Assembly: GCA_903930165.1 (NCBI GenBank)
Contig: CAIYXO010000088.1
Span: 1-5,606, forward strand
Length of the DNA: 5,606 nt
Direction of reading: 5' to 3'
Origin: an uncultured Verrucomicrobiota bacterium
Lineage (GTDB): Bacteria > Verrucomicrobiota > Verrucomicrobiia > Limisphaerales > UBA9464
Position 1 is the first letter of the stretch, and the number at the start of each line of letters is the position of its first letter. Below are positions 1 through 5,098 of this stretch, one piece after another. The notes below the pieces were generated by a model. That model worked only from the letters and a program-made list of their open reading frames with translations, did not search any database and was not told the origin of the DNA. Made by a program: the position numbers and the translations under genes.

Positions 1-41
1 ACCCGACAGGAAAGCCATCTGCAGGACACCCTGACGCCGAG

Positions 42-77
42 ACCCTGCTCAGGGTATGGAGTCCCGGCTTCAGCCGG
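42..77. repeat. Two adjacent 6+2+6 hairpins, REP-like
   Basis: The first inverted repeat is ACCCTG-CT-CAGGGT at 42-55 and the second is CCGGCT-TC-AGCCGG at 64-77, both perfect and 8 bases apart. Neither is followed by a T run on either strand, so they do not look like standard intrinsic terminators. Closely spaced GC-rich palindromes of this size are typical of REP-type intergenic repeats, and the second has the GGCTTCAGCC core I associate with dispersed repeats in this bacterial group (recollection, not checked). They could also be a factor-independent stop signal for a gene left of the window. Confidence 0.4.
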
Positions 78-126
78 CGGAAACCGTCCCATCACCAACA
101 CCGCGGGATCCAACTCCACACGCCAT

Positions 127-140
127 AGGGGAATTCCCCT
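127..140. promoter_or_regulatory. 14-bp perfect palindrome, possible operator
   Basis: AGGGGAATTCCCCT reads identically on both strands. It lies in non-coding DNA about 290 bp before the trmO start. Its perfect dyad symmetry would suit a dimeric DNA-binding protein, but no -10/-35 pair can be confidently placed around it, and no regulator is encoded nearby. The role as an operator is inference only. Confidence 0.25.
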
Positions 141-265
141 CCGGGACCGCGTTTCGTTTTCCCTGCGGACATTTCCCAAATGGGGCTCCGGAGATGACGC
201 CGGGAGTCTCACTACCTCACACCTGCGTCGGACGGGAGTGGAACCTGTAGCTTGGGGCTCCTGGG

Positions 266-288
266 AAAAAGCGCGAGCGGACTCGCGC
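266..288 (-). terminator. Terminator-like hairpin on minus strand, or dispersed repeat
   Basis: On the minus strand a perfect 7-bp stem (GCGCGAG with CTCGCGC, loop TCCG) at 271-288 is followed directly by five Ts (266-270), the classic shape of an intrinsic terminator. However, no minus-strand gene lies upstream of it in the window: the bases to its right belong to a spacer and then to plus-strand trmO. It may stop antisense transcription, or it may simply be a conserved hairpin of a dispersed intergenic repeat. The surrounding bases (about 255-300) resemble a recurring intergenic repeat style of this bacterial group, from memory. Confidence 0.35.
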
Positions 289-372
289 ACTCCACGACGC
301 TCACGCGCTGCTCCAGACGCCGGTTGGCATCACGGTCCCGGGTCTCGGTTCCCACGGACCTGTCCCCAGTGG

Positions 373-414
373 ACCCGGTTTCGCGACCGAACCCGGTTGC
401 GGTCGGATCCGGTT
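373..414. promoter_or_regulatory. Iterated ACCCGGTT motif with inverted repeat before trmO
   Basis: ACCCGGTT occurs at 373-380 and again at 391-398, and the one-mismatch copy ATCCGGTT at 407-414, with start-to-start spacings of 18 and 16 bases. The middle copy sits at the apex of a near-perfect inverted repeat at 384-405: CGACCG pairs with CGGTCG and AAC pairs with GTT, with one bulged G at 399 and a 3-base loop. The block ends about 20 bases before the trmO ATG, where a repressor site or a 5'-leader hairpin would act. Its function is unproven. Confidence 0.3.
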
Positions 415-433
415 TTCCCGAGCGTCCTCGCCG

Positions 434-1258
434 ATGGAGGCACCCTTCACGTTCCGTCCGATCGGACATGTGCGCTCGGGCAAGGACCTGCGCTTCAAGG
501 CGCGGCATCAGCCCGACGAGAAGGACGCGGAGTCCAGTGTGCTGGAACTGGAACCTTGGCCCGGCATGCGCGAATCGGTCCGCGATCTCGAGGGCATGGA
601 GCGTATCTGGATCGTGTGGGTCTTCCACCGCGCCGAGAGCTGGCGCCCGCTCGTCCTGCCTCCCCGCGGCCCCGCCCAACGACGCGGCGTGCTCTCGACC
701 CGCTCACCCCACCGCCCCAATCCCATCGGCATCACGCCGGTCCGCCTGCTGCACGTGGAGAAGCTGCGCCTGCACCTCGGGCCCTGCGACCTCCTGGAGG
801 GAACGCCCGTGCTGGACATCAAGCCCTACGTGCCGTCCTACGACAGCTTCCCCGAAGCCTCCGCGGGATGGATCGACGCCGTGGACGCCCTGAGCCGCGA
901 GGCGCCGTCCTACAGGGTGGGATTCGCTCCTCTGGCCCGCGAGCAGCTGGACTGGCTCCGGGGACGTTGGTCGGTGGACTTCGAACCGCGCCTGGTCGAG
1001 CTGCTCTCCAGGGATCCGTCACCCCATCGGACACGCCGCATCCGAACGCGCCGCGACGGGCCGTTCGAGATCGGTTGCGGCACCTGGAAGGCGCTGTTCG
1101 CGGTCAATGGCACCGAGGTCACCGTCGGCTCCATCGAGCCGTCCTATCCGGTCCGTTTCCTGACCGAAGCCTGGCGGACCGGGATCCCGGACCACGACGC
1201 CATGCTCGACTTCCTGACCCGTTGGCCCTGCCCGGCCCTGGAACCGAGGGATCCGTGA
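434..1258 (+). CDS. trmO: TrmO-like tRNA (N6-threonylcarbamoyladenosine 37) methyltransferase
   Basis: A 274-residue protein of the TrmO/TsaA (YaeB) family. E. coli TrmO uses S-adenosylmethionine to methylate t6A37 to m6t6A in ACY-reading tRNA-Thr; it is cytoplasmic and has an unusual beta-barrel fold for a methyltransferase. The N-terminal catalytic domain is visible at about residues 5-155: FRPIGHVRS (8-15 region), ARHQP (23-27), VRDLEGMERIWIVWVFH (49-65), the family signature TRSPHRPNPIG (89-99), and GTPVLDIKPYVPSYD (123-137). The smaller C-terminal domain follows (about 160-236). The last 35 or so residues extend beyond the end of the roughly 235-residue E. coli protein. The ATG at 434 fits because the family core begins only a few residues in; no Shine-Dalgarno precedes it (GGAGG lies just inside the gene). 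Family assignment is strong; the exact tRNA target is inherited from the family. Confidence 0.93.
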   Translation: MEAPFTFRPIGHVRSGKDLRFKARHQPDEKDAESSVLELEPWPGMRESVRDLEGMERIWIVWVFHRAESWRPLVLPPRGPAQRRGVLSTRSPHRPNPIGITPVRLLHVEKLRLHLGPCDLLEGTPVLDIKPYVPSYDSFPEASAGWIDAVDALSREAPSYRVGFAPLAREQLDWLRGRWSVDFEPRLVELLSRDPSPHRTRRIRTRRDGPFEIGCGTWKALFAVNGTEVTVGSIEPSYPVRFLTEAWRTGIPDHDAMLDFLTRWPCPALEPRDP

Positions 1259-1292
1259 GCAGGACGGTTCCGGCGGAGCGTGGACACGCCTC

Positions 1293-1316
1293 ACGCAAAT
1301 GCGCCAAGGCGCCAAT
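1293..1316. repeat. Degenerate 8-bp tandem repeat (GCGCCAAG-like units)
   Basis: Three consecutive 8-base units can be read: ACGCAAAT, GCGCCAAG, GCGCCAAT. The second and third differ at one base. The style matches GCGCCAAG/ACGCAAAG-type intergenic repeats that recur across several bacterial phyla, including this one (from memory; a genome-wide search would be needed). The second unit also forms a small inverted repeat GCGCC-AA-GGCGC at 1301-1312, but without a T run it is a poor terminator. Confidence 0.4.
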
Positions 1317-1380
1317 CGAGAAGCCGGATCCGGGACCGGGAATCGGACCACCGCTCGGCCTACCCGACGGAGGAAGACCC

Positions 1381-1397
1381 TTCCCGGCGAACGGGAA
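1381..1397. promoter_or_regulatory. 6-bp inverted repeat just upstream of hydrolase start
   Basis: TTCCCG and CGGGAA flank a 5-base loop (GCGAA), ending 17 bases before the ATG at 1415. It could form a small leader hairpin or a binding site. With only six base pairs in GC-rich DNA it may be chance. Confidence 0.2.
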
Positions 1398-1414
1398 ACG
1401 CGTAGCCTGAGCCC

Positions 1415-2827
1415 ATGAGCCTTGGAACCGGAACGCTGCGGCTGCTGGCCTTCATCCTGGTGCTGGCGGCACCGCGGCTCCTCGCGGCACCGCCGGTCGT
1501 GCGGATCACCAACGCCGTGCCCGATGCCGGCGGCTACCGACTGGACTGGTCCGCCTCGCGGTCCGACATGCGCTTCGTGGTCGAGTCGCGGCGCGACCTG
1601 GTCTCGGGGGCCTGGGCCTCGGTTCCTTTCGTCGGATTCCCCGTCTCCGGCCGGACCCTGACCCTTCCGGCGGAGTTCCTGCCCGACCACGGCTTCTTCC
1701 GCGTGCGCGGAATCCCCGACCCCTCGGAACGCGGGAAGATCCTCTCGGCGACCCTCGTCCGGACCATCTCCACCTTCGAACTGCAGCTGATCCTCTCCTT
1801 CCAGGGCATCAACACCATCGCCGTCCGGAACGCGGTGCGTTTCTACAAGGTGGTCTATGAGACGATCGATCCCCACGGCTTCCGCACCCAGGCGTCCGGG
1901 GCGTTGATGGTTCCCGACGGCGTGACGGGACCGCGTCCGATGGTGAGCTACCTGCATGGGACGATCACCGCCCGCGAGGACGTCCCGTCCCGCCTCAACA
2001 CCGAGGGCTACCTCGGCGCGATCCTCGCCTCGCAGGGCTACGTGGCGGCGCTTCCCGACTACCTCGGACTCGGAGACTCCCCGGGCTTCCATCCCTACCA
2101 CCACGCCGGCAGCGAGGCCTCGGCCACGATCGACCTGCTGCGTGCGGCCAGGACCTGGACCGCGTCGAACAGCGTGGCGTTGAGCGGCAAGCTCTTCCTC
2201 ACGGGCTATTCCCAGGGCGGGCACGCCACCCTCGCCGCGATGCGCGAACTCGAGGCCAACCATTCCACGGAGTTCCCCCTGACCGCGGTCGCCGGCGGCG
2301 CCGGGGCCTACGACCTGGCCGGGGTGACCACGGAGGAACTGCTGAAGGACCAGCCTTCGCCGAATCCCTACTACTTCGCCTACATCCTCGCCGCCTACAT
2401 CGACGTGTACGGCATCGCCGGATCGCTGTCCGAGGTGCTGGCCCAGCCGTATGCGACCACCGTGCCGCCCCTGTTCGCGAACGGTTCGCCTTCCGGCCTG
2501 CTGAACGCGGCCCTGCCCTCCGTGGCCCACCGCGCGGTGCGCGCCGAGTACATCCAGGACTTCCGCAGCCGCGCCGACCATCCCCTCCGGGTCGCGCTTC
2601 GGGAGAACAGCCTCACCGAGTGGACGCCGCAGGCGCCGCTCCGCCTTTACCACTGCTCCGGCGACCTCGACGTCCCCCCGGCGAACGCCGTGGTGGCCTT
2701 CGACCGGTTCCGCGCACTCGGCGCGACCCGTGTCGAACGGTTCGATCCCCAGCCCACCGCGGACCACGGAGGCTGTGTCGAACCGACGCTGTTGGCGGCC
2801 CTGGCCTGGTTCGAAACCCTCCGATGA
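1415..2827 (+). CDS. Secreted alpha/beta hydrolase, secretory-lipase type, with N-terminal FFRV module
   Basis: A 470-residue exported serine hydrolase, probably a lipase or esterase. A signal peptide covers about residues 1-25 (Arg9, hydrophobic LLAFILVLAA, then small residues before the APP at 25-27). Residues about 27-100 form a beta-rich module with VVESRRDLVSGAW and the closing FFRV, a style common in verrucomicrobial exported proteins. The hydrolase domain (about 105-470) resembles the secretory lipase (LIP) family: MVSYLHGT (176-183, likely oxyanion hole), ALPDYLGLGDSPGFHPY (212-228), nucleophile elbow GYSQG with Ser266, probable acid Asp419 in GDLDVPP, and probable base His451 in ADHGG. 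The only two cysteines, 414 and 454, flank the Asp and His positions. The ATG is chosen because the signal peptide starts there; no Shine-Dalgarno is visible. Substrate is unknown; a cutinase-like, feruloyl-esterase or triglyceride role cannot be told apart from sequence. Confidence 0.85.
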   Translation: MSLGTGTLRLLAFILVLAAPRLLAAPPVVRITNAVPDAGGYRLDWSASRSDMRFVVESRRDLVSGAWASVPFVGFPVSGRTLTLPAEFLPDHGFFRVRGIPDPSERGKILSATLVRTISTFELQLILSFQGINTIAVRNAVRFYKVVYETIDPHGFRTQASGALMVPDGVTGPRPMVSYLHGTITAREDVPSRLNTEGYLGAILASQGYVAALPDYLGLGDSPGFHPYHHAGSEASATIDLLRAARTWTASNSVALSGKLFLTGYSQGGHATLAAMRELEANHSTEFPLTAVAGGAGAYDLAGVTTEELLKDQPSPNPYYFAYILAAYIDVYGIAGSLSEVLAQPYATTVPPLFANGSPSGLLNAALPSVAHRAVRAEYIQDFRSRADHPLRVALRENSLTEWTPQAPLRLYHCSGDLDVPPANAVVAFDRFRALGATRVERFDPQPTADHGGCVEPTLLAALAWFETLR

Positions 2828-2912
2828 CACCCGTTCCCCGCGGCGGCACCGTCCATTTTTTCCTTTGCCGCACCGCCCGTTTCCGGAACAACAGCCGCCT
2901 TTCAATCCAGCC

Positions 2913-4130
2913 ATGGCGCTGATCGTGCAGAAATACGGCGGAACCTCCGTCGCCAATACCGAACGCATCCGGAACGTCGCCCGACGTGTCGCGCAATACC
3001 GCGAGCAGGGCGACCAGGTCGTCGTCGTCGTCTCCGCCATGAGCGGGGTCACCGACCGCCTCATCGGACTCGCCAAGGAGATCACCGCCCTGCCCGACGA
3101 GCGGGAGATGGACATGCTGCTCTCCACGGGCGAGCAGCAGACCATCGCGCTGACGGCGATCGCGCTGCACGCTCTGGGCCAGAAGGCCGTGTCCTTCACC
3201 GGCGCCCAGGCGGGCATCGTCACGGACGGCACCCACACCAAGGCCCGCATCCAGGACATCACTCCCGACGAGGTCCACCGCGCCCTCGACGCCGGCAACG
3301 TGGTGATCGTGGCCGGATTCCAGGGAGCGACCGAGGACGGGCAGATCACGACCCTCGGCCGCGGCGGTTCCGACCTCTCGGCCATCGCCCTCGCGGCCGC
3401 CCTCAAGGCCGACCTCTGCCAGATCTACACCGACGTGGACGGCGTCTACACCGCCGATCCCCGGCTCGTCCCGAAGGCGCGCAAGATCGCGGAGATCTCC
3501 TACGACGAGATGCTCGAGATGGCCGGCGCAGGCTCGAAGGTGATGCAGCTGCGTTCGGTGGAGTTCGCCAAGAAGTTCAACGTCGTGTTCGAGGTCCGTT
3601 CCAGCCTCAACGACAACCCCGGTACCATTGTGAAAGAAGAATCCGCCAGCATGGAGGACGTCGTCGTCCGCGGCGTCTCCCTCGACAAGAACCAGGCCAA
3701 GGTCACCGTCTGGGGCCTTCCCGACGTCCCGGGCCGCGCCGCCAGCATCTTCAACGCGCTCTCCCAGTCCGCGATCAACGTGGACATGATCGTCCAGAAC
3801 GCGAGCCACGCCGGCGGCAATCCCGCCACCGACCTGACCTTCACCGTGGACAAGCCCGACCTGCTCAAGGCCGGCAAGGTGCTCGAGGGGCTCCAGGCGC
3901 AGCTCGGCTTCCGCGAGGTCACCTCGGACGAGAAGATCGGCAAGCTCTCCATCGTCGGCGTCGGCATGCGGAGCCACTCGGGCGTCGCCGCCAGGATGTT
4001 CACCACCCTCGCCTCCGAGGGGGTCAACATCGGCCTGATCTCCACCAGCGAGATCAAGATCAGCGTCGTCATCGACCTCGCCCAGGGCGAGAAGGCCATG
4101 CAGGCCCTGCACAAGGCGTTCCTCGAGTAG
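2913..4130 (+). CDS. lysC: Aspartate kinase (aspartokinase), monofunctional
   Basis: A 405-residue cytoplasmic enzyme that phosphorylates L-aspartate with ATP, the first step to lysine, threonine, methionine and diaminopimelate. The N-terminal amino-acid-kinase domain (about 1-240) shows KYGGTSV (7-13), VVVVSAMSGVTD (37-48), STGEQ (71-75), GRGGSDLSA (149-157) and TDVDGVYTADPR (173-184). Two ACT regulatory domains follow: one around 260-335 with NVDMIVQNAS (289-298), one around 343-405 with ISTSEIKISVVI (376-387); these are the parts that bind inhibitory lysine or threonine in relatives. Length and order match the B. subtilis/Corynebacterium LysC type, not the homoserine dehydrogenase fusion. 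The frame is open 61 codons further upstream, but that stretch overlaps the hydrolase gene and lacks kinase similarity; MALIVQKYGGTS is a typical N-terminus. The gene starts 85 bp after the hydrolase stop; no lysine riboswitch is recognisable. Which amino acid inhibits it is not readable here. Confidence 0.96.
   Translation: MALIVQKYGGTSVANTERIRNVARRVAQYREQGDQVVVVVSAMSGVTDRLIGLAKEITALPDEREMDMLLSTGEQQTIALTAIALHALGQKAVSFTGAQAGIVTDGTHTKARIQDITPDEVHRALDAGNVVIVAGFQGATEDGQITTLGRGGSDLSAIALAAALKADLCQIYTDVDGVYTADPRLVPKARKIAEISYDEMLEMAGAGSKVMQLRSVEFAKKFNVVFEVRSSLNDNPGTIVKEESASMEDVVVRGVSLDKNQAKVTVWGLPDVPGRAASIFNALSQSAINVDMIVQNASHAGGNPATDLTFTVDKPDLLKAGKVLEGLQAQLGFREVTSDEKIGKLSIVGVGMRSHSGVAARMFTTLASEGVNIGLISTSEIKISVVIDLAQGEKAMQALHKAFLE
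3632..3640 (+). promoter_or_regulatory. Purine-rich candidate ribosome binding site inside lysC
   Basis: GAAAGAAGA ends 10 bases before the in-frame ATG at 3651. It is encoded by Lys-Glu-Glu codons AAA GAA GAA, whereas the gene otherwise almost always uses AAG and GAG, and it follows the gene's only ATT isoleucine codon. Such a local A-rich patch could help translation start internally. It is not a canonical GGAGG, so this is suggestive only. Confidence 0.35.
3651..4130 (+). CDS. Candidate internal-start beta subunit of aspartate kinase
   Basis: Translation from the in-frame ATG at 3651 (Met247 of LysC) would give a 159-residue protein containing just the two ACT domains, starting MEDVVVRGVSLDKNQAKVTV. 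In B. subtilis aspartokinase II and Corynebacterium glutamicum LysC, a separate beta subunit is made in the same way from an internal start and pairs with the full-length alpha subunit in an alpha2beta2 enzyme. The position here, at the kinase-to-ACT junction, and the conserved MED-V-G-----AKVTV opening match that arrangement. Many LysC proteins keep this methionine, and use of the start is not demonstrated by sequence alone. Confidence 0.45.
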   Translation: MEDVVVRGVSLDKNQAKVTVWGLPDVPGRAASIFNALSQSAINVDMIVQNASHAGGNPATDLTFTVDKPDLLKAGKVLEGLQAQLGFREVTSDEKIGKLSIVGVGMRSHSGVAARMFTTLASEGVNIGLISTSEIKISVVIDLAQGEKAMQALHKAFLE

Positions 4131-4157
4131 CGACCTCTGCTTCCTGTCCGCTGTTGC

Positions 4158-4189
4158 CGAAGGGCGCCGGCTTCCACCGGCGCCCTTCG
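4158..4189 (+). terminator. Strong hairpin after lysC, probable terminator
   Basis: CGAAGGGCGCCGG (4158-4170) pairs perfectly with CCGGCGCCCTTCG (4177-4189) around the 6-base loop CTTCCA, giving a 13-bp stem 27 bases after the lysC stop. Only a short T-containing stretch (TGTTTC) follows, so it departs from the textbook T-run form, but stem strength and position argue for transcription termination or 3'-end protection of the lysC message. It separates lysC from the prepilin gene. Confidence 0.75.
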
Positions 4190-4318
4190 TGTTTCACAGG
4201 CCAGTTGTTCCTCGAAGGGAGGAAGCTGAACCGGTCTTCCACACCCTCCGGCCCCATGGCACGCCGTTGTGTCCGGGACGACATAGTTCCGTTGGAAACG
4301 CGCCGCACGATCCGCACG

Positions 4319-5077
4319 ATGCGCCTCCAACCCGGCCGCCAACACGGATTCACCCTCATCGAACTGCTCGTGGTGATCGCCATCATCGCGATCCTCGCCG
4401 GGATGCTCCTGCCCGCACTCGGTCGCGCCCGGAGCAAGGCCCAGACGATCCAGTGCCTGAACAACCTGCGGCAGATGGGCATCGCCCTGCTCCTCTACGA
4501 GGGAGACCACAAGCGACTGCCCCCGAAGGCGTCCCAGGTCCCCGACTTCATGAACCCCAAGGCCCCTGGATGGCAGAACAACTGTCTGTATGCCATCGCT
4601 CCCTATCTGCAGGGAACGGCCCAAGGCCGCAGCTCCAAGACCTACGCCTGCCCCAGCGCCAAGAAACCCGGTGACGGATCCGACGCCACCACGAACAGCG
4701 CCACCGGCTACCTGCCGAACGCCGTGTTCATGGAACGCACCCTCGACTCCGTCCCGAACCCCAGCGGGTTGATCTTCTGCCAGGAGACCATCCGACTCGT
4801 CAGTTTCACGGCGCTCCGGCCTGCCTACGGTGCGGATTTCGGACTCTGCTCCGGCCAGTACACGTTGTGGCACGTGAACCTGAAACCGGGACTCGACTGG
4901 TACTCCAGCCTCCACAACCAGGGCGGCAACCACCTCTTCGTCGACGGCCATGCCGAATACCGCAAGGCGAAGACGCTCCGGGCGGGCGACTTCGGACTGG
5001 TCGACGGCTCCAGCGGCAAGGCCGAGGACGACCAGAAGAGTCCGGAGACCCGGTGCTACAAGACCGTCTTCAACTGA
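4319..5077 (+). CDS. Prepilin-like secreted protein with H-X9-DG domain
   Basis: A 252-residue type II/IV pseudopilin-like protein. The class III leader MRLQPGRQHG should be cut by prepilin peptidase after Gly10, leaving Phe11 as first residue and the conserved Glu at mature position 5 (FTLIE). The hydrophobic helix runs to about residue 33, followed by LPALGRARSKAQTIQCLNNLRQMG (32-54), typical of planctomycete and verrucomicrobial proteins. Near the C-terminus His199, nine residues, then Asp209-Gly210 (in NHLFVDGHAEYR) make the H-X9-DG motif named for this group. Six cysteines (46, 89, 111, 154, 177, 246) suggest disulfides outside the cytoplasm. The ATG at 4319 is chosen because it gives a short basic leader; an in-frame ATG at 4256 would add 21 residues with acidic residues unusual for a leader. 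No Shine-Dalgarno is evident at either. Members are numerous per genome and their role is mostly unknown. It converges with the next gene. Confidence 0.9.
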   Translation: MRLQPGRQHGFTLIELLVVIAIIAILAGMLLPALGRARSKAQTIQCLNNLRQMGIALLLYEGDHKRLPPKASQVPDFMNPKAPGWQNNCLYAIAPYLQGTAQGRSSKTYACPSAKKPGDGSDATTNSATGYLPNAVFMERTLDSVPNPSGLIFCQETIRLVSFTALRPAYGADFGLCSGQYTLWHVNLKPGLDWYSSLHNQGGNHLFVDGHAEYRKAKTLRAGDFGLVDGSSGKAEDDQKSPETRCYKTVFN

Positions 5078-5098
5078 TGGCCTGGTCGGAACCCGGCA

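Larger units (their letters stand above)
1..433. other. Intergenic region rich in small inverted repeats
   Basis: No protein-coding gene can be supported here. One plus-strand frame stays open from base 1 and runs on through the trmO gene, but its conceptual product is low-complexity (Arg/Pro/Ser-rich), has no recognisable motif and overlaps a real gene, so I read it as a consequence of high GC. What the region does hold is a set of short palindromes and hairpins, listed separately (42-77, 127-140, 266-288, 373-414). Together they suggest an intergenic spacer that has collected repeat elements and possibly carries regulatory sites for trmO. No tRNA, rRNA or recognisable riboswitch was seen. 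Confidence 0.7.
1259..1414. other. Spacer between trmO and hydrolase gene
   Basis: This 156-bp gap has no gene. It contains an 8-bp tandem repeat (1293-1316), the 10-bp palindrome CCGGATCCGG at 1324-1333, and the inverted repeat TTCCCG-GCGAA-CGGGAA at 1381-1397 shortly before the next start codon. A GGAGGAAG stretch near 1369-1376 resembles a ribosome binding site but lies about 40 bases before the ATG, too far to serve it. No T-tailed terminator follows trmO, and no convincing promoter could be placed. Confidence 0.5.

Noticed and set aside
1..1410. Plus-strand frame open from the left edge through trmO
   Set aside because: It has no stop but its product is low-complexity and overlaps the well-supported trmO in another frame. 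I judged it a GC-driven shadow and not a partial gene.
2730..2912. 61-codon upstream extension of lysC
   Set aside because: It overlaps the hydrolase 3' end, is Pro/Arg/Ser-rich, and has no match to aspartokinase N-termini, which begin right at MALIVQKYGGTS.
2828..2912. Lysine riboswitch or other leader regulation before lysC
   Set aside because: The 85-bp gap is too short for a lysine riboswitch and shows no matching conserved core. A TTTTTT run near 2856-2861 has no good stem before it, so it is not a clear terminator either; a TTGCCG at 2865 has no plausible -10 partner.
1019..3406. Very long minus-strand open frame (795 codons) across trmO, the hydrolase and lysC
   Set aside because: It lies opposite three genes with clear family motifs, its product is Arg/Gly/Val-rich with no recognisable domain, and such frames are expected opposite high-GC genes with strong third-position GC bias.
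4216..4225. AGGGAGGAAG as ribosome binding site for the prepilin gene
   Set aside because: It is a good Shine-Dalgarno match, but the next in-frame ATG is 30 bases away at 4256 and the preferred start is nearly 100 bases away; no ATG, GTG or TTG lies at usable spacing.
2613..4951. Further long minus-strand frames (2613-4112 and 3500-4951)
   Set aside because: They are antisense to lysC and the prepilin gene, with repetitive Gly/Val/Asp/His-rich products and no domain signature; they also read through the lysC 3' hairpin.
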